A DNA stretch of 5,397 nt, taken from Prevotellaceae bacterium. GTDB lineage: Bacteria; Bacteroidota; Bacteroidia; Bacteroidales; UBA932. The stretch covers positions 1 to 5,397 of the forward strand of contig JAITOP010000164.1 of NCBI GenBank assembly GCA_031289895.1. The letters run 5' to 3'. The notes below the pieces were generated by a model. It saw only the letters and a program-made list of their open reading frames with translations, made no database searches and was not told where the DNA came from. The position numbers were made by a program, and so were the translations under genes. Positions 1-5,008 of this stretch are shown here, piece after piece (the stretch's first letter is position 1; every line of letters begins with the position of its first letter).

Positions 1-188
1 AATTTACACGATTTGTTGCCTATTTCAAGCATCATTGTATCAATTAATTTTCTAACAGAGCGTAATCCACTTTGTGTATAATCATATTTATAAAAACAGG
101 TTAACTGAGTTTTATCAATGGGCTGTTGCGCAGTTATTTCAAAAATGGCGCAAATAAATGCTATTGCTAAAATTATTTTCTTTTTCAT
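1..188 (-). CDS. GLPGLI-like secreted protein, N-terminal part (truncated by window edge)
   Basis: An open reading frame enters from the left edge and reads leftward from an ATG at 188-186; 62 complete codons are visible with no stop. The product begins with a short basic stretch (MKKK), a hydrophobic segment, and a likely signal-peptidase cleavage near residue 20 (ITA|QQ), so it should be exported. The mature part reads TCFYKYDYTQSG, then LIDTMMLEIGNKSCK. This resembles the start of Bacteroidota GLPGLI-family proteins, where a YxYxY-like strand is followed by a 'DxMxLxIGxxxSKFYS' segment. The GLPGLI motif itself would lie outside the window, so the family call is tentative. The family's biochemical role is not established; members are secreted and often lie near TonB-dependent receptors. 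A Bacteroidota promoter on the same strand (330-360) supports this start, leaving a leader of roughly 135 nt. The coding call is strong; the family is moderately supported. Confidence 0.75.
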   Translation of the reverse strand, partial: MKKKIILAIAFICAIFEITAQQPIDKTQLTCFYKYDYTQSGLRSVRKLIDTMMLEIGNKSCK

Positions 189-329
189 GATTGCTTATTT
201 AATTAAAAAGGAATAACTTTACAAAAAGTTTCGTAAAACATTTACTTGCTGCAATATTTGTAATCGGCAACAAAGAGATTTTATAAATCTATGTACATAA
301 TTTTTCATATATACGTTTTTTTGTAATTG

Positions 330-360
330 CAAATGTAAAAATAATATTTTATTATGCAAA
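330..360 (-). promoter_or_regulatory. Bacteroidota-type promoter for the minus-strand GLPGLI-like gene
   Basis: Read on the minus strand, TTTG (360-357) is followed by exactly 19 nt and then TACATTTG (337-330). This matches the Bacteroidota primary sigma-factor consensus (TTTG at -33, TAnnTTTG at -7). Transcription would start near 323 and leave a leader of about 135 nt before the ATG at 188. I see no convincing hairpin or riboswitch in that leader. Confidence 0.7.
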
Positions 361-365
361 AAAAT

Positions 366-421
366 GTATTCAGTATTCAGTAATCCGTATTTAGTCGTTA
401 GTATTTAGTCGCTGGTCGCAA
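366..421. repeat. Degenerate heptanucleotide tandem repeat (GTATTTA-like), eight units
   Basis: Eight consecutive 7-nt units all begin with GT: GTATTCA, GTATTCA, GTAATCC, GTATTTA, GTCGTTA, GTATTTA, GTCGCTG, GTCGCAA. The phase is kept without insertions or deletions although the bases have drifted, which points to an old slippage-generated array. It lies in the non-coding region between the two divergent genes, and I see no open frame across it. No function can be assigned. Confidence 0.7.
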
Positions 422-571
422 TTAATCACATTTTCACATTAATCACATTATTAAAATTCGTGTTAATTCGTGTAATTCGTGGCTATTAATCACATTTTCA
501 CATTAATCACATTCCCACATTTTCACATTCTCACATTCTCACATTAATCACATTTCTACATTAATCACATT
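421..571. repeat. Interrupted TCACATT tandem array containing a 29-bp exact direct repeat
   Basis: Thirteen TCACATT-like units occur in two blocks: three at 426-449 and ten at 490-571. Units are separated by one or two bases (T, C or AA), giving an 8- or 9-nt period. Two units are variants (CCACATT at 515, CTACATT at 556). A 29-bp segment is repeated exactly at 421-449 and 485-513, so part of the block was duplicated as a unit, with 35 bp between copies. No ORF or RNA gene crosses it. The unit is too short and the spacing too regular for a CRISPR array. Confidence 0.8.
455..482. repeat. Three AATTCGTG units between the two TCACATT blocks
   Basis: AATTCGTG occurs at 455-462, 465-472 and 474-481, separated by TT and T. 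The reverse complement is a CACGAATT series. It fills most of the gap between the two copies of the 29-bp direct repeat, so the whole 366-571 block is a mosaic of three short-period repeat types. I see no coding potential or regulatory consensus in it. Confidence 0.7.
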
Positions 572-661
572 TTTATTTCTCACTCTCAAAAATTTTAACA
601 CTTAGCAAAACACTTATAACCAATCATATAAATTAATTTTTTTAAATATTTTCAATAAAAA

Positions 662-693
662 TTTGGTTTATAATATAAACTACTTTACTTTTG
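662..693 (+). promoter_or_regulatory. Promoter of the membrane-protein / winged-helix regulator operon
   Basis: TTTG (662-665), a 20-nt spacer and TACTTTTG (686-693) match the Bacteroidota consensus TTTG-N19/20-TAnnTTTG. Transcription should start near 700 and give a short leader of about 27 nt before the ATG at 727. The spacer is occupied by the inverted repeat at 666-680, a typical place for a repressor to block RNA polymerase. Confidence 0.65.
666..680. promoter_or_regulatory. Inverted repeat GTTTA-N5-TAAAC, candidate operator (copy 1)
   Basis: GTTTA (666-670), TAATA, TAAAC (676-680) form a perfect 5-bp inverted repeat with a 5-bp centre. It lies between the -33 and -7 elements of the promoter at 662-693. 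A second copy with the same half-sites and spacing lies at 2684-2698 upstream of the TonB-dependent receptor gene. The two regions match at 23 of 27 positions (661-687 versus 2679-2705). The promoter drives a winged-helix regulator gene, so autoregulation is the natural reading, but the binding protein is inferred. Confidence 0.55.
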
Positions 694-726
694 TGCGGAA
701 TTTAATTTGTTAAATAATAAAACATA

Positions 727-1371
727 ATGGAAACAAAATTTACAGAACAGCAAAGTTTAGCCGTAATCAACGAAATGATTGACCGCGCACGCAATAATAT
801 TCAAAAAGGCAATGCCAACAGTTTAATTTTTCATGGTTATACGGTTGCCTTGGTTGCAATTGCCAATTTCATATTAGTAAACACTTTGCCAGACGAGCTT
901 GCTGCTAAATCGTTTAATCTTTGGTGGTTAATGATTTTTTCAAATATTATAGATTATTTTATCAAGCGAAAAACCGACCGCTCGAAAATCGTGCGAACAC
1001 AAATCGACGGCATTATAAGCTATATATGGAAAGGCTTTATAATTTCAATTTCAATACTTTTAATTGTCTTATTTGCGATGGCTATTTTTAATCCTTATAA
1101 AGTTGAATACAATTGGATTTTTTTCGCACTTATTACGCCATTAATAATGATAATGATGGCGATAGCAGAATTTGGCATGGCAAAAGCGTGTCGGTATAAA
1201 CCGTTTTATTTGGGCGCAATTTGTTTTTGGGCAGGCGCTTTACTCTGCGTACTTTCGTATATAATATTAAGACGCGGCGATTTGCAATTCTTGATTTTAG
1301 CCGCTTGTATGATTGTCGGATTTGTAATTCCCGGACACATTTTAAACAAAAAAGCAAAACAAAATGTTTAA
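727..1371 (+). CDS. Six-helix integral membrane protein, partner of the winged-helix regulator
   Basis: This 214-residue protein has a hydrophilic N-terminus (residues 1-30, with the stretch SLAVINEMIDRARNNI) followed by about six hydrophobic helices, near residues 32-53, 62-79, 100-121, 129-150, 160-181 and 186-206. The tail is lysine-rich (NKKAKQNV). It has no cleavable signal peptide and no catalytic motif that I recognise, so it is probably an inner-membrane protein. It resembles the uncharacterised Bacteroidota membrane proteins that start with a 'SLxxIxEMIxRAR' segment and are encoded directly before a small winged-helix regulator. The downstream regulator gene overlaps it by 8 nt (ATGTTTAA), which implies translational coupling and a shared function. 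A sensor or sequestering partner of the regulator is inference. The start follows a promoter at 662-693, with only A-rich sequence before the ATG. Confidence 0.85.
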   Translation: METKFTEQQSLAVINEMIDRARNNIQKGNANSLIFHGYTVALVAIANFILVNTLPDELAAKSFNLWWLMIFSNIIDYFIKRKTDRSKIVRTQIDGIISYIWKGFIISISILLIVLFAMAIFNPYKVEYNWIFFALITPLIMIMMAIAEFGMAKACRYKPFYLGAICFWAGALLCVLSYIILRRGDLQFLILAACMIVGFVIPGHILNKKAKQNV

Positions 1372-1645
1372 AGAGCTCGACCCCTTGTTACATTCGCAAC
1401 TGCGTTTGGCGATAATGTCGTTGCTGATTAGCGTTGAAGAAGCCGATTTTGTTTTTTTGAAAGAAAAAACCAAGGCTACATCGGGCAACCTGAGCGTGCA
1501 AATTGACAAGCTAAACGAAGCAGGATATATTAAAGTTACAAAAACATTTCAGGGAAAAATGCCGCGAACAATATGCAATATAACATCAAAAGGTATTAAT
1601 GCTTTTGATACTTATGTGAAGAATTTGAAAACGTATATAAAATAA
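1364..1645 (+). CDS. Small winged-helix DNA-binding transcriptional regulator
   Basis: This 93-residue protein is a single winged helix-turn-helix domain of the kind covered by PF13601 (HTH_27, MarR/ArsR-like fold). It starts with a first helix containing LLHSQLRLAIMSLL (residues 8-21). DFVFLKEKTK (28-37) leads into the recognition helix around TSGNLSVQIDKLNEAGYI (39-56). A wing with KTFQGKMPRT (60-69) follows, then ITSKGINAFDTYVKNL, which should form the C-terminal dimerisation helix. It has no ligand domain and no metal-binding cysteine pair, so a signal would have to come from elsewhere, plausibly the membrane protein whose gene it overlaps by 8 nt. Likely targets are the two GTTTA-N5-TAAAC inverted repeats at 666-680 and 2684-2698. 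The fold is well supported; the targets are inferred. Confidence 0.88.
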   Translation: MFKELDPLLHSQLRLAIMSLLISVEEADFVFLKEKTKATSGNLSVQIDKLNEAGYIKVTKTFQGKMPRTICNITSKGINAFDTYVKNLKTYIK

Positions 1646-1671
1646 AATCAGTAACCAATTAAAAAATTCAT

Positions 1672-1679
1672 TATATTTG
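1672..1679 (+). promoter_or_regulatory. Probable -7 element for the mntA-hepT pair
   Basis: TATATTTG fits the TAnnTTTG -7 consensus exactly and lies 27 nt before the mntA ATG at 1707. No good TTTG is found 19-20 nt further upstream, so the -33 half is weak or absent. The 61-bp gap after the winged-helix gene has no terminator-like hairpin, so read-through from upstream is also possible. Confidence 0.45.
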
Positions 1680-1706
1680 TAACATAACATTAAATGAAAC
1701 AGAATT

Positions 1707-2003
1707 ATGACATCAAAAAATAACATATTAGAAATAATGCGCTTACACAAAACACAATTAACCACATTCGGCGTAAATAAAATAGGTCTTTTTGGTTCGT
1801 ATGTGCGCAACGAGCAAACGCCTCAAAGCGATATAGATATTTTGGTCGATTTTGTACCCGAAAAAGAAACATTTGATAATTATATGAGTTTGTGTAATTA
1901 TCTGGAAGACTTATTTGCCAACGAAAAAATAGAAATTGTTACGTTCAATGGTTTAAGTCCTTATATTGGTAAATCTATTTTAAAAGAAGTAAATTATGTG
2001 TAA
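1707..2003 (+). CDS. mntA: MntA-type nucleotidyltransferase antitoxin (MNT domain)
   Basis: This 98-residue protein is a minimal nucleotidyltransferase of the DNA polymerase beta superfamily. It carries the diagnostic GSX10DXD motif: G30-S31 in GLFGSY, ten residues, then D42-I-D44 in SDIDILVDF. The third acidic position, in KIEIVTF, is E76 where many relatives have Asp. The family is known as the antitoxin of HEPN/MNT (type VII) toxin-antitoxin pairs, in which MntA transfers AMP from ATP to the Tyr of the RX4HXY motif of HepT and silences it. The next gene is exactly such a HepT, and the two overlap by 8 nt (ATGTGTAA at 1996-2003). The chosen start is the first in-frame ATG and gives the usual length; an ATG at 1694 is out of frame. 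GC content looks lower than in the receptor gene. Confidence 0.92.
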   Translation: MTSKNNILEIMRLHKTQLTTFGVNKIGLFGSYVRNEQTPQSDIDILVDFVPEKETFDNYMSLCNYLEDLFANEKIEIVTFNGLSPYIGKSILKEVNYV

Positions 2004-2340
2004 GCAACCTATTGAATTTTTACGGCACATTGCAGATGAATGTCAATTTATTATTTCTACAACTTCGGAAATAACAAAAGATGATTTATTGGATAATGAA
2101 GTAATGAAACGGGCGATAGTTCGCAGTTTGGAAATAATTGGAGAAGCGTCTAAAAAAATACCTGTTGATTTTAAACTTAAATGGAATAAAATTAATTGGA
2201 AAAATATGGCAGGAATGAGAGATAGATTAATTCACGATTACATTGGTGTTAATTACACCATTGTTTGGGATGTTGCCCGCCACAAAATACCCGAATTATC
2301 ACAACAAATATCAGAAATAATAGAATCGGAAATCAATTAA
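1996..2340 (+). CDS. hepT: HepT-like HEPN ribonuclease toxin (DUF86 family)
   Basis: This 114-residue, largely alpha-helical protein belongs to the HepT/DUF86 group of HEPN-domain proteins. It carries the active-site signature RX4HXY as R75-DRLI-H80-D-Y82 in GMRDRLIHDY, preceded by the family segment AIVRSLEIIGEASKKIP (residues 40-56) and followed by VWDVARHKIPEL. Characterised relatives are RNA-cleaving toxins that stop growth, and the tyrosine of the motif is AMPylated by the partner MntA. All key residues are present and the frame is intact, so the toxin is probably functional. The start lies inside the end of mntA (8-nt overlap), with antitoxin first and toxin second, which suits coupled translation. 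The triggering signal cannot be seen. Confidence 0.92.
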   Translation: MCKQPIEFLRHIADECQFIISTTSEITKDDLLDNEVMKRAIVRSLEIIGEASKKIPVDFKLKWNKINWKNMAGMRDRLIHDYIGVNYTIVWDVARHKIPELSQQISEIIESEIN

Positions 2341-2371
2341 ATTTTAATCAAAATTATAAAAACAAAAAAAA

Positions 2372-2653
2372 ATGGAAATTATAAACAACAACGAAGCTCG
2401 ACAAAGAGCAGAAAGACGAGTAAACGAAATCAGCGGATTTTATTCGCATCTGTTCATTTATTGCATTGTAAATGCAGGATTATTTTTACTCAATTATTTT
2501 TCAACACCTCATCATTTGTGGTTTTTTTATCCTCTTTTAGGTTGGGGAATAGGCGTGATGTGTCATGCTCTTCGCGTTTTCGGCTGCGGCTTGTGGGGCG
2601 ACGAATGGAAAGAACGCAAAATAAATCAATTGATGGAAAAACAAAAAAAATAA
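2372..2653 (+). CDS. 2TM domain-containing protein
   Basis: This 93-residue protein matches the 2TM domain (PF13239) over nearly its whole length. It has an N-terminal charged helix (EARQRAERRVNEISGFYSH), a first membrane helix near residues 25-43, a short loop with the conserved STPHHLWFFYPLLGWGIG, a second membrane helix near 50-70, and an amphipathic basic tail (WGDEWKERKINQLMEKQKK). In other proteins the domain is fused to LytTR-type histidine kinases or stands alone; its function is not known. It lies 31 nt after hepT with no strong promoter between, so it may be read from the mntA-hepT transcript or a weak local start. The stop overlaps an A/T hairpin that precedes the TonB-dependent receptor gene. 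It could be a small membrane component of the regulator/receptor locus. Confidence 0.88.
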   Translation: MEIINNNEARQRAERRVNEISGFYSHLFIYCIVNAGLFLLNYFSTPHHLWFFYPLLGWGIGVMCHALRVFGCGLWGDEWKERKINQLMEKQKK

Positions 2654-2674
2654 TAATATCGTATTATTTTTTTT
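2643..2674 (+). terminator. A/T-only hairpin with T-run, possible terminator after the 2TM gene
   Basis: The segments 2643-2655 (eight A then TAATA) and 2662-2674 (TATTA then eight T) are exact reverse complements: a 13-bp stem with a 6-nt loop (ATATCG). It overlaps the 2TM stop codon and ends in a U-run in RNA. The stem lacks any G-C pair, so as an intrinsic terminator it would be weak. It may instead be an accident of A/T-rich sequence. Confidence 0.35.
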
Positions 2675-2683
2675 GAAAATATG

Positions 2684-2698
2684 GTTTACATTATAAAC
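2684..2698. promoter_or_regulatory. Inverted repeat GTTTA-N5-TAAAC, candidate operator (copy 2)
   Basis: GTTTA (2684-2688), CATTA, TAAAC (2694-2698) repeats the half-sites and spacing of the copy at 666-680, with the same flanks (TGG before, CTA after). It lies 21 nt before the TonB-dependent receptor ATG. The local promoter is unclear: TTTG at 2672-2675 and TAATTTAT at 2699-2706 are the best candidates, with a long 23-nt spacer that would bracket the inverted repeat. Its location suggests direct control of the receptor gene by the same protein that acts at copy 1. Confidence 0.55.
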
Positions 2699-2719
2699 TA
2701 ATTTATAAAAATAAAAGAA

Positions 2720-4864
2720 ATGAAAAATTACAAATTTATTATGCTGATTTGCTTTGTTTGTGCGGGATTCAGCCTTAGTGCGCAAACCGAATTATCCGGC
2801 GAAATTGTCGATAAAAACAGCAATGCTCTTGCAAACGTTTCGGTAAGTTTCAACAACGGAATGGTGAAAACCATATCCGACAATGCCGGAAAATTTACAT
2901 TAACATATCCCGATACGGTGAAAACCCGAAATCTGCGTTTTCAGTTGTTCGGCTACAAAACTAAGGCGATGATTATCAATAAAAATCAGCAAAACATGAA
3001 AATAATTTTGCTCGACAGCACATACAATCTCGACGGCGCAAAAGTTTTGGCTTCGCGCAACGGTCGTTTCAGCGATTATTCGGCGCAAACGCTGCAAATG
3101 TCAACTTTCGATATTGTTACCAACCCTGCGGCAATGGCTGATATTATTGGAAATATGCGTGTATTGCCCGGCGTGCAAAGCAACGACACCGACGGACGTC
3201 TGATAATTCAAGGCGGCGACACCGACGAATCGCAAATTTATATTAACGATTTGATTGTTGCAAATCCTTACAGTTTATCGTCAAAAAATTCAGGTTCGCG
3301 CAGTCGTTTTACGCCCGATTTATTTGACGGAACGGTTTTGCAATCAGGCGGATTTAATGCCGAATTTGGACAGGCAATGTCGGGAATAATAAACCTCAAC
3401 ACCAAAGAACACGAACAAATGCTGTCAAAAACCGATATTGCCATTTCGTCGGCTTATGCCGATATTACTCATATCGGTAAAAAACCATCGTATGCCTATC
3501 GCGCAAGCCTCAACTACATTAATATGATGCCTTACACAAAAATAATTCCCGATGATACATACGATTGGGAAAAACATTATCAGCAAATTTCGGCAGATGT
3601 TTATTTCACAAAACAATTTTCGCAAGACACAAAAATCACCGCGCAATTCAACAGCAGTTATGCCGATGGCGTATATAATTACAAAGATGTAGATAACGTC
3701 AATCTTAAAAATAATATCAGGCAAACTTATGTTTATACGCAAATAAATTTTTATCACTCATTCAACAGCAAATTATCGTTATCGGCAGCCGGAAATGTGG
3801 TTATTGATGGGCTTTCGGGAACAGAAACCCAATATCAAAACGATAAAATCAATACAAAAAATATCTGGAATCACAACAAAATTACATTGCAATATAAAAC
3901 ACGAAAAATAACTAACCGCACAGGCGCAGAATTTATTTACAGCGCTTACGATGAAACATATACATTCATAACAGATTACAAAACAAATGTGCAAAATAAT
4001 CTGGCAAGTATTTACAACGATACTAAAATATTTTTCGGCAATAATATCACCGCAAGTATTGGCTTGCGAGGCGAATATTCGTTTTATCTGAAAAAGTTTA
4101 ATGCCGCGCCGCGATTGTATTTTGCATATCGTTTGGATGCGGAAAATATTTTTTCGTTTTCGGCTGGCGATTATTTTCAGTTGCCATCAATAAATTATCT
4201 GAAAACTACAAACAGTATTGATTTTGTATCTGCTGCAAAAGCAACAACATCATATAGTTATGTGAAAAGAAAGACAAAGTTTCAAATTGATGCGTATTAT
4301 AAAAAATATAAAAATGTAGTTACGTATCAGCAAGGGCAGTTTATAAATAACGATGGAAAAGGCTACGGCTGGGGTGCAGATATTTTCTGGAAAAGCGATT
4401 TTAAATCGTTGGAATATTGGCTTTCATATTCGTACAACAACACAAAAAAGCATTACGATTATTTTCTTCAATCTGTTGTGCCATCTTATGTTGCGCAACA
4501 TTCGTTTAACGCTACGCTGAAATATTTTATTGCGCCGCTGAAATCGTTGGTTGCAACAAGTTATTATATTTCGTCGGGTGCGCCTTATTACAGCGATGTT
4601 TCGCCGTATGAAAAATTAGGAAAAACGCCGTTTCGCAGCCGATTGGACGCATCGTGGTCGTTTTTGCCAAAGCAATGGATTGTTGTGCATTTCGGATGTC
4701 AAAATATATTGGGACGCAAAAATATTTACGGCTACGAATATTCAAAAATCACACAAGGCTTGCGAAGAGAAATTACAGCATCAAACACACGCTTTTACTT
4801 TGTAGGAGTGTTTGTTACGCTTAGTTATTCAAAAACATTAAATCAATTAAAAGCTTTAAATTAA
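2720..4864 (+). CDS. TonB-dependent outer-membrane receptor with carboxypeptidase-regulatory-like domain
   Basis: This 714-residue protein is an outer-membrane transporter driven by the TonB complex. Residues 1-21 are a signal peptide (cleavage LSA|Q). Residues 24-98 form a CarboxypepD_reg-like beta-sandwich (GEIVDKNSNALANVSVSF, SDNAGKFTL, FGYKTK). Around 103-112 NLDGAKVLAS stands where 'LxEVxVxA' usually lies. The plug spans about 118-230, with DIIGNMRVLPGVQ, IIQGGDTDESQIYINDL and GGFNAEFGQAMSGIINLNT. The rest is a beta-barrel with alternating aromatic strands, ending at FYFVGVFVTLSY (about residue 703). It is shorter than SusC-type receptors (about 1000 residues) and no SusD gene follows, so a glycan system is less likely; the substrate is unknown. 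Eleven residues follow the last strand and the stop codon lies in the tandem repeat. The DUF2141 gene downstream is probably co-transcribed. Confidence 0.93.
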   Translation: MKNYKFIMLICFVCAGFSLSAQTELSGEIVDKNSNALANVSVSFNNGMVKTISDNAGKFTLTYPDTVKTRNLRFQLFGYKTKAMIINKNQQNMKIILLDSTYNLDGAKVLASRNGRFSDYSAQTLQMSTFDIVTNPAAMADIIGNMRVLPGVQSNDTDGRLIIQGGDTDESQIYINDLIVANPYSLSSKNSGSRSRFTPDLFDGTVLQSGGFNAEFGQAMSGIINLNTKEHEQMLSKTDIAISSAYADITHIGKKPSYAYRASLNYINMMPYTKIIPDDTYDWEKHYQQISADVYFTKQFSQDTKITAQFNSSYADGVYNYKDVDNVNLKNNIRQTYVYTQINFYHSFNSKLSLSAAGNVVIDGLSGTETQYQNDKINTKNIWNHNKITLQYKTRKITNRTGAEFIYSAYDETYTFITDYKTNVQNNLASIYNDTKIFFGNNITASIGLRGEYSFYLKKFNAAPRLYFAYRLDAENIFSFSAGDYFQLPSINYLKTTNSIDFVSAAKATTSYSYVKRKTKFQIDAYYKKYKNVVTYQQGQFINNDGKGYGWGADIFWKSDFKSLEYWLSYSYNNTKKHYDYFLQSVVPSYVAQHSFNATLKYFIAPLKSLVATSYYISSGAPYYSDVSPYEKLGKTPFRSRLDASWSFLPKQWIVVHFGCQNILGRKNIYGYEYSKITQGLRREITASNTRFYFVGVFVTLSYSKTLNQLKALN

Positions 4865-4916
4865 AAATTAAAAATTAAAAATTAAAAATTAAAAATTAAA
4901 AATTAAGAATTAAAAA
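4861..4916. repeat. Heptanucleotide tandem repeat (TTAAAAA), eight units
   Basis: Six perfect TTAAAAA units (4861-4902) are followed by TTAAGAA and a further TTAAAAA, eight in all. The array begins inside the receptor gene: the stop codon TAA at 4862-4864 belongs to the first unit. It is nearly pure, unlike the degenerate array at 366-421, so it is probably young and prone to slippage. No protein is encoded. Confidence 0.85.
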
Positions 4917-4923
4917 CAATAAA

Positions 4924-4983
4924 GAACTTTATAACTTTATAAACTTTATAACTTTAAGAACTTTATAACTTTACAAACTTTAA
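4924..4983. repeat. Tandem repeat of AACTTTAT units with a 17-nt higher-order period
   Basis: Alternating 9- and 8-nt units make a 17-nt period: GAACTTTAT-AACTTTAT, AAACTTTAT-AACTTTAA, GAACTTTAT-AACTTTAC, AAACTTTAA. The first base of the 9-mer alternates between G and A, suggesting that a two-period block was itself duplicated. It fills the receptor-DUF2141 gap after the TTAAAAA array. TAACTTTA, one base from the -7 consensus TAnnTTTG, recurs at 4932, 4949 and 4966. Confidence 0.8.
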
Positions 4984-5008
4984 TAATATTTTAAAAAAAT
5001 CACAAAAA

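Noticed and set aside
189..329. Riboswitch or structured leader in the 135-nt minus-strand leader
   Set aside because: I found no conserved aptamer motif or stable G-C-containing hairpin.
421..571. Possible CRISPR array
   Set aside because: The units are 7 nt with 1-2 nt gaps, there are no unique spacers of about 30 nt, and no cas genes are present.
2338..2345. TAAATTTT as a -7 element for the 2TM gene
   Set aside because: The last base departs from TAnnTTTG and no TTTG lies 19-20 nt upstream, so it is not distinguishable from the A/T-rich background.
2461..2676. Overlapping 71-residue plus-strand frame inside the 2TM gene
   Set aside because: It is in another frame of a protein that matches the 2TM domain over its full length, and its own translation shows no family features.
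3425..3757. Antisense 110-residue open frame within the receptor gene, and similar minus-strand frames at 1133-1357 and 4527-4745
   Set aside because: They lie opposite well-supported coding regions, have Cys/Ile-rich compositions typical of antisense reading, and show no recognisable domain or promoter.
4846..4862. Near-palindrome around AAAGCTTT at the end of the receptor gene as a terminator
   Set aside because: The arms outside the core are mismatched, there is no loop, and the sequence is coding up to 4861.
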